Source: an uncultured bacterium | Lineage (GTDB): Bacteria; Acidobacteriota; Aminicenantia; Aminicenantales; CALLJL01 | Reading direction: 5' to 3' | DNA length: 62,258 nt | Assembly (NCBI GenBank): GCA_938092135.1 | Contig: CALLJL010000017.1 | Span: 1-62,258, forward strand | In this document: piece by piece, positions 43,997-52,611 of the stretch | How positions within the stretch are numbered: the stretch's first letter is position 1 | Layout of the letters: each line of letters starts with the position of its first letter | Made by a program: the position numbers and the translations under genes | The notes under the pieces: generated by a model | Databases searched by the model: none | The model's input: only the letters and a program-made list of their open reading frames with translations | Told to the model about the DNA's origin: nothing

Positions 43997-44698
43997 ATGG
44001 AATTACTAAATGAATCAATCAAAGAAGCCACCAGAAAGAAATTAGAGACAGAACTCACCAATCCAGTCAAATTGATTCTTTTTACCCAAGAGCCAAGTCA
44101 TTTGATTCTTCCCGATTCAATTAGAGGTCAGGAATGTCCCTATTGTCAGGAAACCCGCAAGCTTCTTGAAGAAGTAGCTGCTTTGAATCCCAAAATTCAG
44201 CTTGAAATTCATGATTTTCTGGCTGAAAAGGAGCTAGCCGAAAGTCTTAATGTCGACAAAATCCCGGCCATTCTGATTTATGGAGAGAAAGAATATGGCC
44301 TTCGCTTTTTCGGCTTTCCCGCTGGCTATGAATATGCAAGCCTGCTTAAAGCGATAATCCAGGCCTCCAAAGGAAAAACTGATCTCCAAGAGTCAACTAA
44401 AGAGGCTTTGAAAAAGATCAAGTCACCTGTCCACATTCAAGTTTTCGTTACCCCCACCTGCCCTTATTGCCCCATGGCTGTAGAACTAGCTCACTCAATG
44501 GCCATCGAATCCCCCTTTATCCGGGCTGATATGGTCGAAGCTTCTGAATTCCCTCACCTGGTCAATAAATATCAAATCTTCGGGGTGCCGAAAACAGTGA
44601 TCAATGAAGCCATCAGTATTGAGGGAGCAGTTCCCGAAAAAGTTTTTTTAGAAAATGTTCTGCGGGCAGTTTCCCCTGATAAAATGGAAAAGATATAA
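43997..44698 (+). CDS. Protein disulfide oxidoreductase, tandem glutaredoxin-like domains
   Basis: The 233-residue protein has two thioredoxin-fold domains, each with an intact CPYC active site (Cys47/Cys50 and Cys155/Cys158). Cis-Pro loops follow each (DKIPAILIYG and FGVPKTVINE). This is the architecture of archaeal and thermophile PDOs (glutaredoxin-like TIGR02187 type) and of AhpF N-terminal domains. It should reduce or form disulfides in the cytoplasm; no signal peptide is present. No thioredoxin reductase is next to it. It is transcribed alone from a near-consensus promoter. Confidence 0.88.
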   Translation: MELLNESIKEATRKKLETELTNPVKLILFTQEPSHLILPDSIRGQECPYCQETRKLLEEVAALNPKIQLEIHDFLAEKELAESLNVDKIPAILIYGEKEYGLRFFGFPAGYEYASLLKAIIQASKGKTDLQESTKEALKKIKSPVHIQVFVTPTCPYCPMAVELAHSMAIESPFIRADMVEASEFPHLVNKYQIFGVPKTVINEAISIEGAVPEKVFLENVLRAVSPDKMEKI

Positions 44699-44931
44699 CT
44701 TTAATTCTTGAAAAAGTTTTAGACCAATAAATATAGTTTTTATTAAGAAAATTAAATCCATAATCGAAATTCAAGTAATTTTCGCCAATCCAATAAATGA
44801 AATTACCTTAAAGCTTTTAGATTAAATCTTGCAAAATTATAGGCCCGCTGAAAATTTCTGCCACTTTAGCCCTCTCAAGCCTGACTGCTTACCGCAACCC
44901 CCACAAAAGATGAAAATTAATTTTTTTCCTA

Positions 44932-44940
44932 TGCTATAAT
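44932..44940 (+). promoter_or_regulatory. Extended -10 promoter of the phosphoesterase cluster
   Basis: TGCTATAAT is an extended -10 element. The -35 region is poor. The predicted start is about 8 nt before the ATG at 44955, and no Shine-Dalgarno is present, so the mRNA would be nearly leaderless. Confidence 0.5.
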
Positions 44941-44954
44941 TATTTTCTTTTAAA

Positions 44955-46244
44955 ATGATTTTTCGACGTCATAAAAGGCGAGTTCTTGTCATCGGTCTTG
45001 ATGGCCTTCCCTATTCTCTCCTTCTTGATTTCTTTCGTCAAGGAATTATGTCCAAGACAGCCAAGTTCCTTTCCCAAGGAAAGCTTTACCCCATGCGAGC
45101 GTCTCTTCCCGAAATATCAGCGGTCAGTTGGACTGACTTTATGACGGGGACCAATCCAGCTTCCCATGGGATTTTCGGTTTCACCGACTTCAAACCTGGA
45201 ACTTACGATCTCCGTTTTCCTAATTTTAATGATGTTCAAGTCCCGACTATCTGGGAAAAACTTGGACGGCTAGGCAAGAAATGTATTGTTATTAACCAGC
45301 CAGCAACTTATCCGGCCCGGCCAATTAAGGGGGTATTAATTTCTGGTTTTGTGGCCATTGATTTGGCCAAAGCTGTTTTTCCTCCTCAGGAAATCGAGCG
45401 CTTAAAAAAGATAGATTACCTCATAGATGTGGATACGACTGCAGCCCGAGCCAACCGAGATCTTCTTTGGCCTGATCTAAAAAGAACACTGGAATCGAGA
45501 TTGAAGGCTTTAGATCTTTACTGGAAAGAAAACTGGGATTATTTTGAACTGGTAATTACCGGAACTGATCGCCTCCATCATTATTTTATGAAAGCAGCCC
45601 GAAGGCCTGATCATCCCTACTATAAGGCCTTCATTAATTATTATCGGGCCCTCGATGATTTAATCAGTCATCTCCTCCATGCCTTCACTTCCCAAAAAGG
45701 TAGCTTAGATGATATTTTTCTCCTCTCCGACCATGGTTTCAGCGAACTAAATAAAGAAGTCTATTTGAACTACTGGCTTAGCGAGCTGGGTCTTCTTAAA
45801 TTTCAGGTAAAAGAACCGCAGTCACTGGCTGACCTTGATGATTCCACTGTCGCCTTGGCTCTTGATCCTAATAGAATTTATCTCCATCTTCGAGGGAAAT
45901 TCCCTCGCGGGAAAATTGAGCCAGGTCAACGCGATTATTGGTGTGATGAGATCAAAAAGGCTCTTCTCAAGCTCAAATATCAAGGCAGTCCGGTTATTCA
46001 ATCTGTCTATGCGGCCGAAGAAATTTATTCCGGTCCTCTTCTTTCTCATGGCCCTGATCTTATCGCCGTGTCCTTTCCCGGATTTGATCTTAAAGGTTCC
46101 ATCAAAAAGAAAAACCTTTTTCTTGACTCTGATCTCGAAGGCATGCATACCTATGATGATGCTTTTTTCTGGACAACAGGTGAAGTTCAGAAAAATCTAA
46201 AAATTGCTGATTGTCATCAGATTATTATGGAAAGATTAATATGA
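44955..46244 (+). CDS. Alkaline-phosphatase-superfamily phosphoesterase 1 (cytoplasmic form)
   Basis: The 429-residue protein belongs to the type I phosphodiesterase/nucleotide pyrophosphatase branch. Asp16 (VLVIGLDGLP) is a metal ligand. Ser55 (EISAVSWTDFMTG) aligns by spacing with the nucleophile of that branch. LLSDHGF and HGPDLIAVSFPGFDL carry later ligands, and GMHTYDDAFFW lies near the end. There is no signal peptide or membrane segment. It lacks the roughly 200-residue insert present in the next two proteins. It is first in a run with spacings of 1 and 16 nt. The substrate is unknown; phosphodiesters, phosphonates or pyrophosphates are all possible. Confidence 0.8.
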   Translation: MIFRRHKRRVLVIGLDGLPYSLLLDFFRQGIMSKTAKFLSQGKLYPMRASLPEISAVSWTDFMTGTNPASHGIFGFTDFKPGTYDLRFPNFNDVQVPTIWEKLGRLGKKCIVINQPATYPARPIKGVLISGFVAIDLAKAVFPPQEIERLKKIDYLIDVDTTAARANRDLLWPDLKRTLESRLKALDLYWKENWDYFELVITGTDRLHHYFMKAARRPDHPYYKAFINYYRALDDLISHLLHAFTSQKGSLDDIFLLSDHGFSELNKEVYLNYWLSELGLLKFQVKEPQSLADLDDSTVALALDPNRIYLHLRGKFPRGKIEPGQRDYWCDEIKKALLKLKYQGSPVIQSVYAAEEIYSGPLLSHGPDLIAVSFPGFDLKGSIKKKNLFLDSDLEGMHTYDDAFFWTTGEVQKNLKIADCHQIIMERLI

Positions 46245-46245
46245 A

Positions 46246-48417
46246 ATGAGAAACGGAAATTCAAGGTTTATCCTCTTTGTTTTTTTCATTTGCCTGATAA
46301 TACCCCCTGCCCTTGAAGCTTATATTGGTCCTGGAGCTGGTTTTGCTTTTCTCTCCTCTTTTCTCATCCTTTTTTTAACTTTTCTGGCTGCTCTTCTCTC
46401 TTTATTTGCCTGGCCCATAAGGCTAATTCTTCGATTGATAAAAGGAAAAAAAGCTTTTCGCTTCGCTTTAGCTCGACGAGTAATCGTTCTTGGCCTTGAT
46501 GGTTTTGATCCCGAGCTCGCTGAAAAATTTATGGCTCAAGGCTTTCTGCCTAATTTAAGCGAGCTTAGAAAAAAAGGCAGTTACTTTCGCTTAAAAACAA
46601 CCACCCCAGCCATCTCGCCCGTAGCTTGGTCATCTTTCATGACCGGTTGTGAGCCCTCTAAACATAACATCTTTGATTTTTTGAGTCGCGACCCCAGAAC
46701 CTACTTACCCACTCTCTCCTCAGCCCGTATTCTCCCCTCCAAAAGAAGGCTACGCTTCGGGAAAAAACAAATTCCCTTTGGCCGACCAATCATCCAGGGA
46801 TTCAGAAAAAGCCTACCCTTTTGGAAGATTCTTGGTGATCATGGAATACCGGGAACCATCCTGCGAGTGCCCATTACCTTTCCTCCGGAAAAATTCAATG
46901 GCCATTTACTTGCCGGTATGTGTACACCTGATTTAAAAGGAAGTCAGGGAACCTTTTCCTTTTATACCTCTGACCCTTCAAAAATCTATGAAAAAGAAAG
47001 CGGCGTAACTATTCCCGTGGAAATCAAAAACAAGACTATATCTACTTATATTTCCGGACCAGAGAATGAAGCTATCGGCCAAGAAGTCAGGATTCCGCTG
47101 CGCATCTTTCTTAAAAATGAAAAAGAGGCTCTGGTTGAGGTTTCTGGCCAAAAAATTTTACTCCGCGAAGGAGTTTTCTCTCCCTGGATCAATCTAACCT
47201 TTCCTCTGGGTTTTGGGATCAAAGTCAAAGCCATTGCTCGCTTTTATCTTTCCAGTCTTAAGCCTTATTTTAATTTATACGTTACCCCCCTTAATATAGA
47301 CCCTGAAAAACCGGCTTTACCTATCTCCCATCCTTTTTATTATTCAATTTATTTGAGCAAGCTTATTGGCCCCTATATAACTCTTGGAGAAGCTAATGAT
47401 ACTTGGGCTTTAAATGAGGGAGCCCTGTCCGAAAGAGCTTTCCTGGAACTGACCTATCTTAATCACGAAGAATGGGAAAAAATGCTGTTTAATGCTTTAA
47501 AAAAGAGAAGACAGGGAGTCATTGTCTGTGTCTTTGAAACCACCGACTCCATTCAGCATATGTTCTGGCGCTATTTAGAAAAAGATCATCCGGCTCTTCT
47601 TAAAGGCCCGGCTGAACTCAGTAGTATGGTAGTTCAACAGTTATATCAACGCATGGATGATCTAATCGGCAAGGTGATGACCAAACTAAAATCAAGGGAT
47701 TTTCTTTTGGTTATGTCCGATCACGGCTTCAAAAGTTTTCGACGGGGAGTTAATCTCAATTCCTGGCTTTATCTTGAAGGTTATTTAAAATTAAAAGATG
47801 GGGCTCAAGAAAGTTCTGCCTGGTTCAAAAATGTGGATTGGGAAAAAACAAAAGCTTATGCCTTAGGTCTCGGCGGTCTTTATCTTAATATGCAAGGCCG
47901 AGAAGCAAAGGGAATTGTTTCTCCAGGAGAAGAGGCTAAAAAATTAAAAAAAGAAATAAAAGAAAAGCTTTTAGCTTTAAAAGACGAAGAAACAGGAGAA
48001 AAACCAATTCTTAATGTCTATGATCGGGATGAGATATATTCAGGGCCATACCGAGAGAATGCACCTGATCTTATTGTCGGTTATAATAGAGGATATAGAG
48101 TTTCTTGGGATTCAGTGACAGGTAAGGTAAATAGAAAAATAATTGTTGATAATGAGAAAGCCTGGAGCGGCGATCACTGTCTTGACCCGAGCGCAGTACC
48201 GGGCATTATTTTTACTAATTTTCCAATATCGAGCAAAGAACCATCAATAATGGATATAGCGCCTACAATTCTTGAGCTATTTGGCCTTAAAATTCCAACC
48301 TATATGGATGGACGTTCCCTTTTGTCGACTGAAAGCAAATTAGAGTCTAAGAGAAAAATAAGTTTTTCGCCAAGAAAGTCTGGAGAAAAATTTAGAAAAA
48401 ATATTAGCGATAAATAA
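46246..48417 (+). CDS. Alkaline-phosphatase-superfamily phosphoesterase 2 (membrane-anchored)
   Basis: The 723-residue protein begins with two hydrophobic segments (about 8-24 and 33-58) around AYIGPGAGFAF, then a basic stretch, then the catalytic domain. Asp85 (VLGLDGFDP), Ser124 (AISPVAWSSFMTG), MSDHGFKSF and SGDHCLDP are its landmarks. A large insert (about 190-400) contains a beta-rich segment and VTPLNIDPEKPALPI. It shares the insert and C-terminus with the next gene, so the two are paralogues. It starts one base after the previous stop. The membrane anchor suggests a lipid- or envelope-linked substrate. Confidence 0.8.
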   Translation: MRNGNSRFILFVFFICLIIPPALEAYIGPGAGFAFLSSFLILFLTFLAALLSLFAWPIRLILRLIKGKKAFRFALARRVIVLGLDGFDPELAEKFMAQGFLPNLSELRKKGSYFRLKTTTPAISPVAWSSFMTGCEPSKHNIFDFLSRDPRTYLPTLSSARILPSKRRLRFGKKQIPFGRPIIQGFRKSLPFWKILGDHGIPGTILRVPITFPPEKFNGHLLAGMCTPDLKGSQGTFSFYTSDPSKIYEKESGVTIPVEIKNKTISTYISGPENEAIGQEVRIPLRIFLKNEKEALVEVSGQKILLREGVFSPWINLTFPLGFGIKVKAIARFYLSSLKPYFNLYVTPLNIDPEKPALPISHPFYYSIYLSKLIGPYITLGEANDTWALNEGALSERAFLELTYLNHEEWEKMLFNALKKRRQGVIVCVFETTDSIQHMFWRYLEKDHPALLKGPAELSSMVVQQLYQRMDDLIGKVMTKLKSRDFLLVMSDHGFKSFRRGVNLNSWLYLEGYLKLKDGAQESSAWFKNVDWEKTKAYALGLGGLYLNMQGREAKGIVSPGEEAKKLKKEIKEKLLALKDEETGEKPILNVYDRDEIYSGPYRENAPDLIVGYNRGYRVSWDSVTGKVNRKIIVDNEKAWSGDHCLDPSAVPGIIFTNFPISSKEPSIMDIAPTILELFGLKIPTYMDGRSLLSTESKLESKRKISFSPRKSGEKFRKNISDK

Positions 48418-48433
48418 TAATGAAAAATAAAAG

Positions 48434-50404
48434 ATGAAAAGAAGAGATTTTCTTGAAATTACCCTGATGGCCACCTTGGCGGCATCAAGCCATCCCCCCT
48501 TTATTTATGGCCGGGGGAGAAAAGAAACGCCTCTTAAGGTTCTAATTTTAGGCATGGACGGCCTTGATCCCCATCTACTCTCTCGATGGATACAAAAGGG
48601 CAGCCTCCCTAATTTCAAGCGAATTATCGCTCAAGGCGGCTTTTCATCCTTAGGCACAAGCATTCCTCCACAAAGTCCTGTAGCTTGGGCCAATTTTATC
48701 ACTGGTCTTGATCCCTCTGGACATGGGATCTTCGATTTTATGCACCGTGATCCCGAAATTTATCTTCCCGTTTTTTCTGGAACTCTGTCTGAAGAACCCA
48801 AAAAGAAAATCACTCTTGGCCAATGGACTTTGCCTTTAACCGGTGGTCAGATAAAACTCCTGCGGCACGGGAAAGCTTTCTGGCAAATTCTGGAAGAATA
48901 TGATATTCCTTCAGTTATTTTAAGAATGCCCTCCAATTATCCTCCCTCTCCAACAAAGCAAAAAACACTATCAGGAATGGGCACGCCGGATATTATGGGT
49001 AGTTACGGCATATTTAATTATTACACTTCGGAACCTGGCGAAATAAATCCAGATATTGGGGGAGGGCGAATTCATCAGGTCTATGTCATTGGTCATCAGG
49101 TCGAAGCCTCTCTCCCCGGTCCAATTAATACCTTTCGCCGCGACCGGCCTGAGGCCACGGTTGATTTTAAAGTTTATCTTGATCCGGTTAATCCTGTGGC
49201 TAAAATTGTTATCAATGGCGAAGAATTCATCCTTAAAGAAAAAGAATGGAGCAACTGGCGACAGGTTTACTTCCCTCTTATACCTGGGAAAAGAGTAAGT
49301 GGTATCTGCCAGTTTTACCTTAAAGAGATAAGGCCCCATTTCAAATTATATGTAAGTGCTGTTCATATCGATCCGGCTTCTCCCGCTCTCCCTATTTGTA
49401 CGCCTCCTGATTATTCCCGGGATCTTGTCAATCATCTTGGTCTTTTCCATACCAAGGGATTGCCGGCCGATACAAGTGCCCTGGACAACAATGTTTTGAA
49501 TGAAGAAGAATTTCTTTATCAGGACAATGGCTTTCTTGAAGAAAGCTTGGCCCTTCTTGAATTTGAATTAAAAAGATTCCATTCAGGCCTTCTCTTCTTT
49601 TATGTTTCAAGCACAGATCAGCGCCAGCACATGTTCTGGCGCTTAATGGATCCAAACCATCCAGCCTATGACCCCCGTGTGGCCCGTTTTTTTGGGGATG
49701 AAGTAGAAAAAATATATATTCGAATGGATCATCTTCTAGCCCAAATTGAAAAATATATTGATTCCAGAACTGTCTTGATTATTATGTCCGATCACGGTTT
49801 CAACCCCTTCGCCCGGGGTTTTAATCTCAATACCTGGCTTTTTGAAACCGGTTATCACAAACTTCGCAATCCCTGGATCAAGGATAAGGGTTCGCTCTTT
49901 GAGTATACCGACTGGTCGCGAACTAAAGCCTATGGTCTTGGACTAAATGGCCTTTACATCAATCTTAAGGGAAGAGAAAGCCAGGGCATCGTTAACCCTG
50001 GGTCAGAATATGAAAATTTAGTCCGAGAGCTGGCTGACAAATTGGAAAGTTTTGTTGATCCGGTGACAGGGAAAAAGCCTATTTATAAAGCTTATATAAC
50101 CCGCGACATTTATCATGGTCCCTACGTTAACCAGGGGCCTGATATTATCCTCGGCTTTAATTGGGGTTACAGGATATCCTGGGGCTCACCCTTAGGTAAA
50201 TTTCCATCCGAGATTATTGAAAATAACCAACAGAAATGGAGTGGTGACCACATGGGCGCAGCTGAATTAATTCCCGGCACTCTAGTCACTAACCGAAAAA
50301 TTATTCATCCATCACCCTCATTAATTGATCTCACAGCTACCATTTTTGATCTTTTTGGCCTAAAAATTCCCATGGAAATGAAAGGGCGACCAGTAGTAAA
50401 ATAG
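48434..50404 (+). CDS. Alkaline-phosphatase-superfamily phosphoesterase 3 (Tat-like signal)
   Basis: The 656-residue protein starts MKRRDFLEITLMATLAASSH, a twin-arginine-type signal, so it is probably exported folded with its metals. The catalytic domain keeps Asp42 (LILGMDGLDP), Ser81 (PQSPVAWANFITG), MSDHGFNPF and WSGDHMGA. The insert matches that of the preceding protein (VSAVHIDPASPALPI). Catalytic residues appear complete. Three paralogues with three different predicted locations in one operon is the striking point. No strong ribosome-binding site is seen in the 16-nt gap. Confidence 0.8.
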   Translation: MKRRDFLEITLMATLAASSHPPFIYGRGRKETPLKVLILGMDGLDPHLLSRWIQKGSLPNFKRIIAQGGFSSLGTSIPPQSPVAWANFITGLDPSGHGIFDFMHRDPEIYLPVFSGTLSEEPKKKITLGQWTLPLTGGQIKLLRHGKAFWQILEEYDIPSVILRMPSNYPPSPTKQKTLSGMGTPDIMGSYGIFNYYTSEPGEINPDIGGGRIHQVYVIGHQVEASLPGPINTFRRDRPEATVDFKVYLDPVNPVAKIVINGEEFILKEKEWSNWRQVYFPLIPGKRVSGICQFYLKEIRPHFKLYVSAVHIDPASPALPICTPPDYSRDLVNHLGLFHTKGLPADTSALDNNVLNEEEFLYQDNGFLEESLALLEFELKRFHSGLLFFYVSSTDQRQHMFWRLMDPNHPAYDPRVARFFGDEVEKIYIRMDHLLAQIEKYIDSRTVLIIMSDHGFNPFARGFNLNTWLFETGYHKLRNPWIKDKGSLFEYTDWSRTKAYGLGLNGLYINLKGRESQGIVNPGSEYENLVRELADKLESFVDPVTGKKPIYKAYITRDIYHGPYVNQGPDIILGFNWGYRISWGSPLGKFPSEIIENNQQKWSGDHMGAAELIPGTLVTNRKIIHPSPSLIDLTATIFDLFGLKIPMEMKGRPVVK

Positions 50405-50431
50405 CCTAATCTAATTTTTTAGGAGATGCCT

Positions 50432-50623
50432 ATGGGCAAAGCGAAAATTAAAATTGATAAGCATCTTTTTGAAAAAATAAAAAAATATGCCGCTTTAGCT
50501 GGATATTCCTCACCGGAAGAATTCATCACCCACTGTCTTGAAAGAGAAGTAGCCAAACTCGATGAGGCTGAATCAGAAGAAGAAATCAAAAAGAAACTTA
50601 AGGGGCTTGGCTATATTTCCTAA
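50432..50623 (+). CDS. Small ribbon-helix-helix-like protein
   Basis: This 63-residue protein (MGKAKIKIDKHLFEKIKKYA, then SPEEFITHCLEREV) has the strand-helix-helix pattern of CopG/Arc-type proteins, then a charged tail ending KKKLKGLGYIS. An ATG at 50426 is immediately against the AGGAG; the ATG at 50432 is 6 nt from it and is chosen. The LxxLGYI ending recalls the C-terminus of many sulfatase- and phosphatase-type proteins in related phyla. It may be a local regulator or an interaction module. Its stop overlaps the next ATG. Confidence 0.65.
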   Translation: MGKAKIKIDKHLFEKIKKYAALAGYSSPEEFITHCLEREVAKLDEAESEEEIKKKLKGLGYIS

Positions 50624-51447
50624 TGGTGTTGATTAATCTCATTTTAAGAAAAATATTGGAAGGGCTTTTCCTTCCTTTCCGTTCCTTTTCTCCCTGGATT
50701 GCAATGATTAGCATTTCCCTTCTGACAGGATTGTTTTTGATTGCAATTTATAAACTGGTTTCTGATCAGCGAGGTCTTAAAATCACTAAAAATAAAATCA
50801 AAGCCTATTTGCTTGAATTGCGTCTTTTTGCTGACGACCTTCCAGTTTCTCTTCAAGCTCAGGGAAATCTTCTTCTTTGGAATTTTAAATACATTCTCCA
50901 TGCTCTTCGACCTTTAGCGGTGATGATTATTCCCCTTATCTTTCTTTTAAGCCATCTTAATCTTTGGTTTGCCTGGGAGCCTCTAAAACCTGGGGAGAGA
51001 ACAATTGTAAAAGTCAGATTAAAAGAGAAAGCGAATCCTCTGGAGTTGGATGTTTCTCTTGAGCCAGCTGAAGGCTATGAAGTTGAAACTCCTCCTTTGA
51101 GAATTCCTAATGAGAAGGAAATATGTTGGCGGATTAGAGCTTATAAACCGGGAAAATTTCAAATGGCCATTTACCTTAATGAGCAAAAGGTCGTTAAAGA
51201 AATAATAATTGGTGGCCATTCTCTGATTTGTCTTTCTTCTGTCCGGCCGTCCTCAGGCTTTTTTCCCCAATTGATGGCTCCAGGCGAAAGTCCGCTTTCT
51301 CCATCACCGATTAAAGAAATCGTTATTAACTATCCGCCAAGGCGATTCAATTTTTTGGGAATAAAAATGCCCTGGCTAGTGGCTTTTTTTATTCTATCGA
51401 TAATGGCGGGCTTAATGCTTAAAAAGCCCTTAAAGGTGGAAATTTAA
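50623..51447 (+). CDS. Integral membrane protein with extracytoplasmic beta domain, unrecognised
   Basis: The 274-residue protein has a membrane helix (about 22-43) and a basic cytoplasmic helix segment (ITKNKIKAYLLELRLFADD, about 53-72). A second helix pair follows (about 92-115), then a soluble beta-rich domain (about 120-235), and a last helix (about 250-266). The first half resembles in layout the Oxa1/EMC3/TMCO1 type of membrane insertase-like proteins; this is a visual similarity only. It starts within the stop of the small protein (TAATG), tying it to the phosphoesterase run. It may anchor or assemble the exported enzymes. Confidence 0.6.
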   Translation: MVLINLILRKILEGLFLPFRSFSPWIAMISISLLTGLFLIAIYKLVSDQRGLKITKNKIKAYLLELRLFADDLPVSLQAQGNLLLWNFKYILHALRPLAVMIIPLIFLLSHLNLWFAWEPLKPGERTIVKVRLKEKANPLELDVSLEPAEGYEVETPPLRIPNEKEICWRIRAYKPGKFQMAIYLNEQKVVKEIIIGGHSLICLSSVRPSSGFFPQLMAPGESPLSPSPIKEIVINYPPRRFNFLGIKMPWLVAFFILSIMAGLMLKKPLKVEI

Positions 51448-51477
51448 TTTTTTAAATTTAAATTCAGGAGTTAGTCG

Positions 51478-52596
51478 ATGAAAATTGAACCTTTCAAAAT
51501 GGAAAGGATGCAATCAACCTGGGAAAATGTGGTTGAACACAATCTTTCAGAAAGTGGCGTTCATCCCCTTTCGCTGGAGGAATTGCTGACTGATGAAGAA
51601 AAAAAGGCCATGCTCCTTATTCCTCTTGGTTACAGTCAAACCAATGGTACCCCTGAATTACGGGAGCAGATAAGGCAACTTTATCCTGGAGCTACCCTTG
51701 ATTCAATTTTAGTTACAAGCGGCTCTTCGGAAGCCAATTTTCTCCTAATATGGAGCCAAATCGAGCCTGGCGATGAAGTTATTTTCATGATGCCCAATTA
51801 CATGCAAATGTGGGGGCTACTAAAAGCCTTTGGGGCTCAAGTTAAATCCTGGTTTTTGAGGGAAGAGCTTGGCTGGCAACCTGACCCTGATGAGCTTAGA
51901 AAACTTATCAGTAAGAATACGCGCTTCATCATTATCACTAACCCCAATAATCCTACGGGAGCCCGGCTTAATCAAGAGGTGAGAAAGGCCATTGTTGAAG
52001 CTGCCTCTGGCTGCGGTGCCTGGATAATTGCCGATGAAGTCTATCAAGGGGCAGAAAGAGATGGTCGATTGACAGAGAGCTTTTGGGGAACCTACGAGCG
52101 TGTTTTTGTCGTCAATGGCCTTTCTAAGGCATATGGTTTACCGGGAGTAAGAATCGGCTGGATCGTGGGACCTGAAGATAAAATTGCTTCTATCTGGCCT
52201 TACCACGATTATACCACCATTTCGCCAACCACCCTAAGTGATTGGCTAACCAGAATTGCCTTGAGACCAGATAATCGGGAAAAAATCCTAAAAAGAACCA
52301 GGACAATTTTAAATCACAATTGGCCCATTATTGAAAAATGGCTCCAAGATCAGGACGGCCTCTTTTCTTTTTATCCCCCTGAAGCTGGAGCCATTGTTTT
52401 TACCCGCTATCATTTAAAGATCAATTCGACTGAGCTTGTCGAAAAATTAATCCACCAGAAAAGTGTTCTCATTGTACCGGGTGATCATTTTGGGATGGAC
52501 CATTATCTTCGTTTTGGATATGGCGCCGAAGAAGCTTATTTAAGACAAGGTCTGGAAAAAATCTCAGCCCTTTTAAAAGAAATTAAAAATTATTGA
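51478..52596 (+). CDS. PLP-dependent aminotransferase, class I/II
   Basis: The 372-residue fold-type I enzyme has NPNNPTG (155-161), DEVY (186-189), the PLP lysine Lys217 in NGLSKAYG, and GVRIGW with the conserved Arg225. It is a little shorter than aspartate aminotransferase. AGGAG precedes the ATG. It follows the membrane protein by 30 nt and precedes the ornithine-cyclodeaminase-type gene by 15 nt. That suggests a joint role in the metabolism of one amino or imino acid. The substrate cannot be told from sequence. Confidence 0.88.
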   Translation: MKIEPFKMERMQSTWENVVEHNLSESGVHPLSLEELLTDEEKKAMLLIPLGYSQTNGTPELREQIRQLYPGATLDSILVTSGSSEANFLLIWSQIEPGDEVIFMMPNYMQMWGLLKAFGAQVKSWFLREELGWQPDPDELRKLISKNTRFIIITNPNNPTGARLNQEVRKAIVEAASGCGAWIIADEVYQGAERDGRLTESFWGTYERVFVVNGLSKAYGLPGVRIGWIVGPEDKIASIWPYHDYTTISPTTLSDWLTRIALRPDNREKILKRTRTILNHNWPIIEKWLQDQDGLFSFYPPEAGAIVFTRYHLKINSTELVEKLIHQKSVLIVPGDHFGMDHYLRFGYGAEEAYLRQGLEKISALLKEIKNY

Positions 52597-52611
52597 GATT
52601 CAGGAAGAAAA

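Noticed and set aside
43893..43997. Possible 34-codon frame starting MNNETNCG
   Set aside because: It overlaps the clear promoter of the disulfide oxidoreductase gene and has no ribosome-binding site.
48434..50404. Possible loss of the catalytic nucleophile in phosphoesterase 3, because WAN replaces WTD/WSS
   Set aside because: Counting back from the TG pair as in nucleotide pyrophosphatases puts the nucleophile at the Ser of SPVAW, which is present in all three proteins.
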